Below the pieces are notes generated by a model. It had not been told where the DNA came from and ran no database searches. It was given only the letters and a program-made list of their open reading frames with translations. Shown here in pieces: positions 4,285 to 6,592 of a stretch of DNA of 6,592 bases. Source of the DNA: Actinomycetes bacterium (GTDB taxonomy: Bacteria > Actinomycetota > Humimicrobiia > JAHJRV01). How positions within the stretch are numbered: the stretch's first letter is position 1; each line of letters opens with the position of its first letter. The position numbers and the translations under genes were made by a program. The stretch is taken from positions 1 to 6,592 of the forward strand of contig DAOWJR010000044.1 of the NCBI GenBank assembly GCA_030640275.1, read 5' to 3'.

Positions 4285-6111
4285 TTAGGTTGGACCACTT
4301 CCTATATAAATTATAATAACTGTGTCTGGTGGAGCACCAGTCCCACCTTGAGGATCTTGATTTAGCACAAGATTTTTAGTAGCTAAACTTGATGGAACCC
4401 AATGTTTTTCAACAACAAATCCAGCTTCCTCGAGAGTTGATATTGCATCTTCAAAATTTTCTCTTATAACCTTAGGTATGGAAATCATTTCACTCCCAGA
4501 ACTTAATGTTATTGTAACAAGACTGTTTTTAAAAACCTTCGTATTTACAGATGGTTCCTGAGAAACAACAGTTCCCACTTCAGCAGTTTCAGATATTTCA
4601 TATATTCGTGCCACAGATAGTTGCTTATTTTCCAGTATATCTCGAGCAGTTTGATAGTCCATTCCTATAACAGAGGGAACTACAAATTTCTCAACTCCCA
4701 AACTTACAACCATATATACAGGTGTATTAAAAGCAACTATCTCACCAGGTTCTGGAGCTTGTCTTATTATTTTGTCTTTAGGGACTTCATTATAGACTTT
4801 ATCTATAATTCCAATTTTCAAATTTGATTCTTTTAATATTTTTTCAGCCTTTTCTATTTTTAACCCCACAATATTTGGAACTTCAGTAACTCGTGAACCC
4901 AGACTTATTACCAAATAAACAGTCTCTCCCTCCATAATTTTTGATCCTGCTTCAGGATTCTGATTTACTACACAACCCTTTTCAACAGAATCATTATGAA
5001 CCTGTCTGGAAATAGCCATTTTTAGTTCAAGCCTTTCTAACTCCTCTTTTGCTTTTGATAATTCAGTCTGTTCAAGCTGAGGAACAACAATTTTAGGTAT
5101 AGGTTTTTGTACCATTCTTAGAAGAAGAGGATATAGAGTAATTGAAATAACTGCTATAAGGAATATGATAAGCGAGGTATATAAAAATCTTACCCATTTA
5201 ATATTTTTTATAGTTTCAAAACCCTTCGCAAAAACTGCTTTAGTTTCAGGATGTAATTTATCCCTTATAGTTTCATGTAATTCAGAAACAGGAAGACCCT
5301 TTGAACACCTTATTAAATCTTCTTTTAATTGAGTAGCGGAGTTATATCTATCTTCAGGATTTTTTAATAAGCATTTCATTATTACAGTTTCTAAATTTTT
5401 AGAAAGATTTTTTATTATATTTGAGGGTAGAGTAGGTTTTTCCCTGATGTGTCTGAGTGCTACACTTAAACTGTCATCTCCCCTGAATGGTGGATCACCT
5501 GTAAGCATTTCATACATAACAACACCCAGGGAGTATATATCAGACCTTTTGCTAATTTTTATTCCCCTTGCTTGCTCTGGTGAGATATATTGAGCCGTAC
5601 CCAGTATGGAGCCAGTTTGAGTGAGACTGGGGGTACTATCCTTAACAATCCCAAAATCTGTGATTTTTATGTCTTTTTCTTCAGTAACTAAGATATTTGA
5701 TGGTTTTATATCTCGATGAATAATTCCCTGTTTATGAATAACTTCTAATGCTTCACAGATCTTTATAGAGATATCCACAACTTTACTTGGTGGAAGTATG
5801 CCTTTTTTATTTATTGTTTGACTCAGGGTCTCTCCCGAAAGATATTCCATTGCTATATAATATATTTCTTCTTCCTTTCCCCAATCGTATACGGTAGCTA
5901 TATTTGGATGTGATAAATTAGCCATAGATTTTGCTTCGCGCTTAAAACGCTCAACAAAATGTGAACCAGATGCAAACTGAGGAAACATTATTTTCAAAGC
6001 AACATTTCGGGAAAGTTTTTTATCTCTGGCAAGATAAATATTTGCCATGCCCCCAGAATCAATCTTTTTTAGAATCTCATATCTATTTGCAAAAATTTTA
6101 CCTTTAAACAT
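4285..6111 (-). CDS. PASTA-domain Ser/Thr protein kinase (PknB/PrkC/Stk1 type)
   Basis: A complete 608-residue receptor kinase. The cytoplasmic kinase domain (about 11-270) has Lys40 in VALK, Glu59 in helix C, HRDIKPSN (132-139, Asp134 catalytic), DFG (152-154), activation-loop threonines 164 and 166 before GTAQYISPEQ (171-180), DIYSLG (191-196) and Arg255. One membrane span follows (about 309-331). Outside the cell are four PASTA repeats (about 340-405, 408-472, 475-539, 542-606), which bind muropeptides or lipid II in studied relatives; the protein stops right after the fourth. Such kinases tune cell-wall synthesis, division and dormancy exit. The first glycine of the ATP loop is replaced (IDSGGM, Asp18). 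No PP2C phosphatase, the usual partner, is in the window. A TGA in frame three codons upstream makes ATG 6111 the first possible ATG in this frame; a -10 box lies only 10 nt before it. Confidence 0.95.
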   Translation of the reverse strand: MFKGKIFANRYEILKKIDSGGMANIYLARDKKLSRNVALKIMFPQFASGSHFVERFKREAKSMANLSHPNIATVYDWGKEEEIYYIAMEYLSGETLSQTINKKGILPPSKVVDISIKICEALEVIHKQGIIHRDIKPSNILVTEEKDIKITDFGIVKDSTPSLTQTGSILGTAQYISPEQARGIKISKRSDIYSLGVVMYEMLTGDPPFRGDDSLSVALRHIREKPTLPSNIIKNLSKNLETVIMKCLLKNPEDRYNSATQLKEDLIRCSKGLPVSELHETIRDKLHPETKAVFAKGFETIKNIKWVRFLYTSLIIFLIAVISITLYPLLLRMVQKPIPKIVVPQLEQTELSKAKEELERLELKMAISRQVHNDSVEKGCVVNQNPEAGSKIMEGETVYLVISLGSRVTEVPNIVGLKIEKAEKILKESNLKIGIIDKVYNEVPKDKIIRQAPEPGEIVAFNTPVYMVVSLGVEKFVVPSVIGMDYQTARDILENKQLSVARIYEISETAEVGTVVSQEPSVNTKVFKNSLVTITLSSGSEMISIPKVIRENFEDAISTLEEAGFVVEKHWVPSSLATKNLVLNQDPQGGTGAPPDTVIIIYIGSGPT

Positions 6112-6121
6112 TTCAACTCAT

Positions 6122-6130
6122 ATTATACCA
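6122..6130 (-). promoter_or_regulatory. Extended -10 promoter of the kinase gene, giving a near-leaderless mRNA
   Basis: On the minus strand TGGTATAAT (6130-6122) is a perfect extended -10. The expected start near 6115 leaves a leader of only about 4 nt before ATG 6111, and no good Shine-Dalgarno site is present. The -35 region is poor. Half-sites AACT and AGTT flank the -10 as an imperfect inverted repeat. Confidence 0.5.
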
Positions 6131-6147
6131 AGTTAAATATGAAGACT

Positions 6148-6167
6148 CTACATTTTAATAGATGTAG
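6148..6167. repeat. Inverted repeat at the kinase -35 region, possible operator
   Basis: CTACAT (6148-6153) and ATGTAG (6162-6167) are perfect arms around an 8-nt centre. The site overlaps where the kinase -35 would fall. Binding by a regulator is a guess from position and symmetry. Confidence 0.3.
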
Positions 6168-6213
6168 TGGAATATATTATTCTTTAAATTTTATTTTAGT
6201 AATTATTTTTAAC

Positions 6214-6234
6214 ATTTTGTTTTATTAACAAAAT
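6214..6234. repeat. Perfect 8-bp inverted repeat between divergent promoters
   Basis: ATTTTGTT (6214-6221) and AACAAAAT (6227-6234) flank a 5-nt centre, 17 nt upstream of the tRNA-Leu -35. It could be an operator or a small AT-rich hairpin; chance is not excluded at this base composition. Confidence 0.35.
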
Positions 6235-6251
6235 AAATTATAAAATCAATT

Positions 6252-6278
6252 TTTACAAGAACTAAAAGATGCTATAAT
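6252..6278 (+). promoter_or_regulatory. Promoter of tRNA-Leu and the gene after it
   Basis: TTTACA (6252-6257), 15 nt, then a perfect TATAAT (6273-6278) preceded by TGC, making an extended -10. The short spacer is offset by that extension. The start near 6285 is 5 nt before the tRNA. Confidence 0.6.
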
Positions 6279-6289
6279 AATTTCTAAAT

Positions 6290-6376
6290 GGGTGAGTGGT
6301 GAAATTGGTATACACGCTAGGTTCAGGGTCTAGTGCTTTAAAAAGCTTGTGGGTTCAAATCCCTCCTCACCCACCA
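6290..6376 (+). tRNA. tRNA-Leu (anticodon CAG)
   Basis: An 87-nt class II tRNA: acceptor GGGTGAG/CTCACCC, anticodon stem CTAGG/TCTAG with loop TTCAGGG (CAG at 6324-6326), a long variable arm GCTT/AAGC, T-loop TTCAAAT, discriminator A and encoded CCA. It reads CUG. A protein gene starts 17 nt after its CCA on the same strand. Confidence 0.96.
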
Positions 6377-6393
6377 GACTATAAGGTAATGAA

Positions 6394-6592
6394 ATGGCAA
6401 GAAGAGTTAGAAGAAGATCATCAATTTTAAACTTGGTAATAGTAATTGCTATAATAGCACTTCTATCAATATATCTTATAGGTTCTTTTGATTGCAAAAA
6501 TCTATTCAAAAGAAGAGAATCTCCAATTGAAAATTATATAAAAAAAGCATCGGAGTTAATTAACCTGTCTAATCAGATTTCAAAAAATTTCA
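6394..6592 (+). CDS. Unknown single-span membrane protein, N-terminal part (runs off window)
   Basis: 66 codons are visible with no stop before the right edge. The protein begins with a strongly basic stretch (MARRVRRRSS, 1-10), then one hydrophobic span (about 11-30), then a polar region with FKRRESPIENYIKKASELINLSNQIS that looks helical. The basic start puts the N-terminus in the cytoplasm and the rest outside. Cys34 follows SFD, which is not a lipobox. AAGG at 6383-6386 sits 7 nt before the ATG. The gap from the tRNA-Leu CCA is 17 nt with no promoter, so the message probably arises by processing of a tRNA-mRNA transcript. I do not recognise the family. Confidence 0.75.
   Translation, partial: MARRVRRRSSILNLVIVIAIIALLSIYLIGSFDCKNLFKRRESPIENYIKKASELINLSNQISKNF

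Noticed and set aside
4621..4827. Open frame on the plus strand inside the kinase gene
   Set aside because: It is antisense to the PASTA region, with no ribosome site and no known domain.

Overview
This is an AT-rich (by eye about one third G+C) stretch of bacterial chromosome. Shine-Dalgarno sites are clear, TTG starts are used, -10 boxes look sigma70-like, and the tRNA genes encode their own CCA ends. A PASTA-domain Ser/Thr kinase, HtpX, RtcB, RDD, DUF2085 and DUF4190 proteins beside low-GC tRNAs fit a low-GC Firmicutes-like or deep-branching anaerobic lineage such as Atribacterota or Aerophobota. The sequence alone does not fix the phylum.

Layout: (1) 1-440, the 3' end of rtcB (RNA ligase). 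(2) 478-1136, a TATAAT promoter and an RDD-family membrane protein with a long Glu/Lys-rich cytoplasmic tail, starting at TTG 570. (3) A strong inverted repeat at 1172-1214 acts as a likely two-way terminator between convergent genes. (4) On the minus strand, a two-gene operon of a DUF4190 protein (2191-1775) then a DUF2085 protein (1735-1217), with a promoter near 2274-2245. (5) 2205-2529 has no gene; it holds that promoter, a worn copy of a dispersed GTCATTnCGA...GAAGCAATCTC-type repeat, a long AT hairpin and the tRNA-Ile promoter. (6) A tRNA field: Ile(GAT), Ala(TGC), Val(CAC) and Ala(CGC), with htpX starting 39 nt after the last. (7) Minus strand 6111-4285, a complete PASTA Ser/Thr kinase, convergent with htpX. 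(8) A divergent regulatory region, then tRNA-Leu(CAG), followed 17 nt later by the start of an unknown single-span membrane protein that runs off the window.

Most protein genes are envelope-related: RDD, DUF2085, DUF4190, the HtpX quality-control protease, a cell-wall-sensing kinase and a small membrane protein. They lie in several transcription units, so a shared process is only suggested. The most notable features are in the RNA genes. A tRNA-Ile/tRNA-Ala pair typical of rRNA spacers stands outside any rRNA operon. Three tRNAs carry C34 anticodons, unexpected in an AT-rich genome. Two protein genes appear to ride on tRNA transcripts. I see no defence system, CRISPR array, insertion sequence or phage gene.
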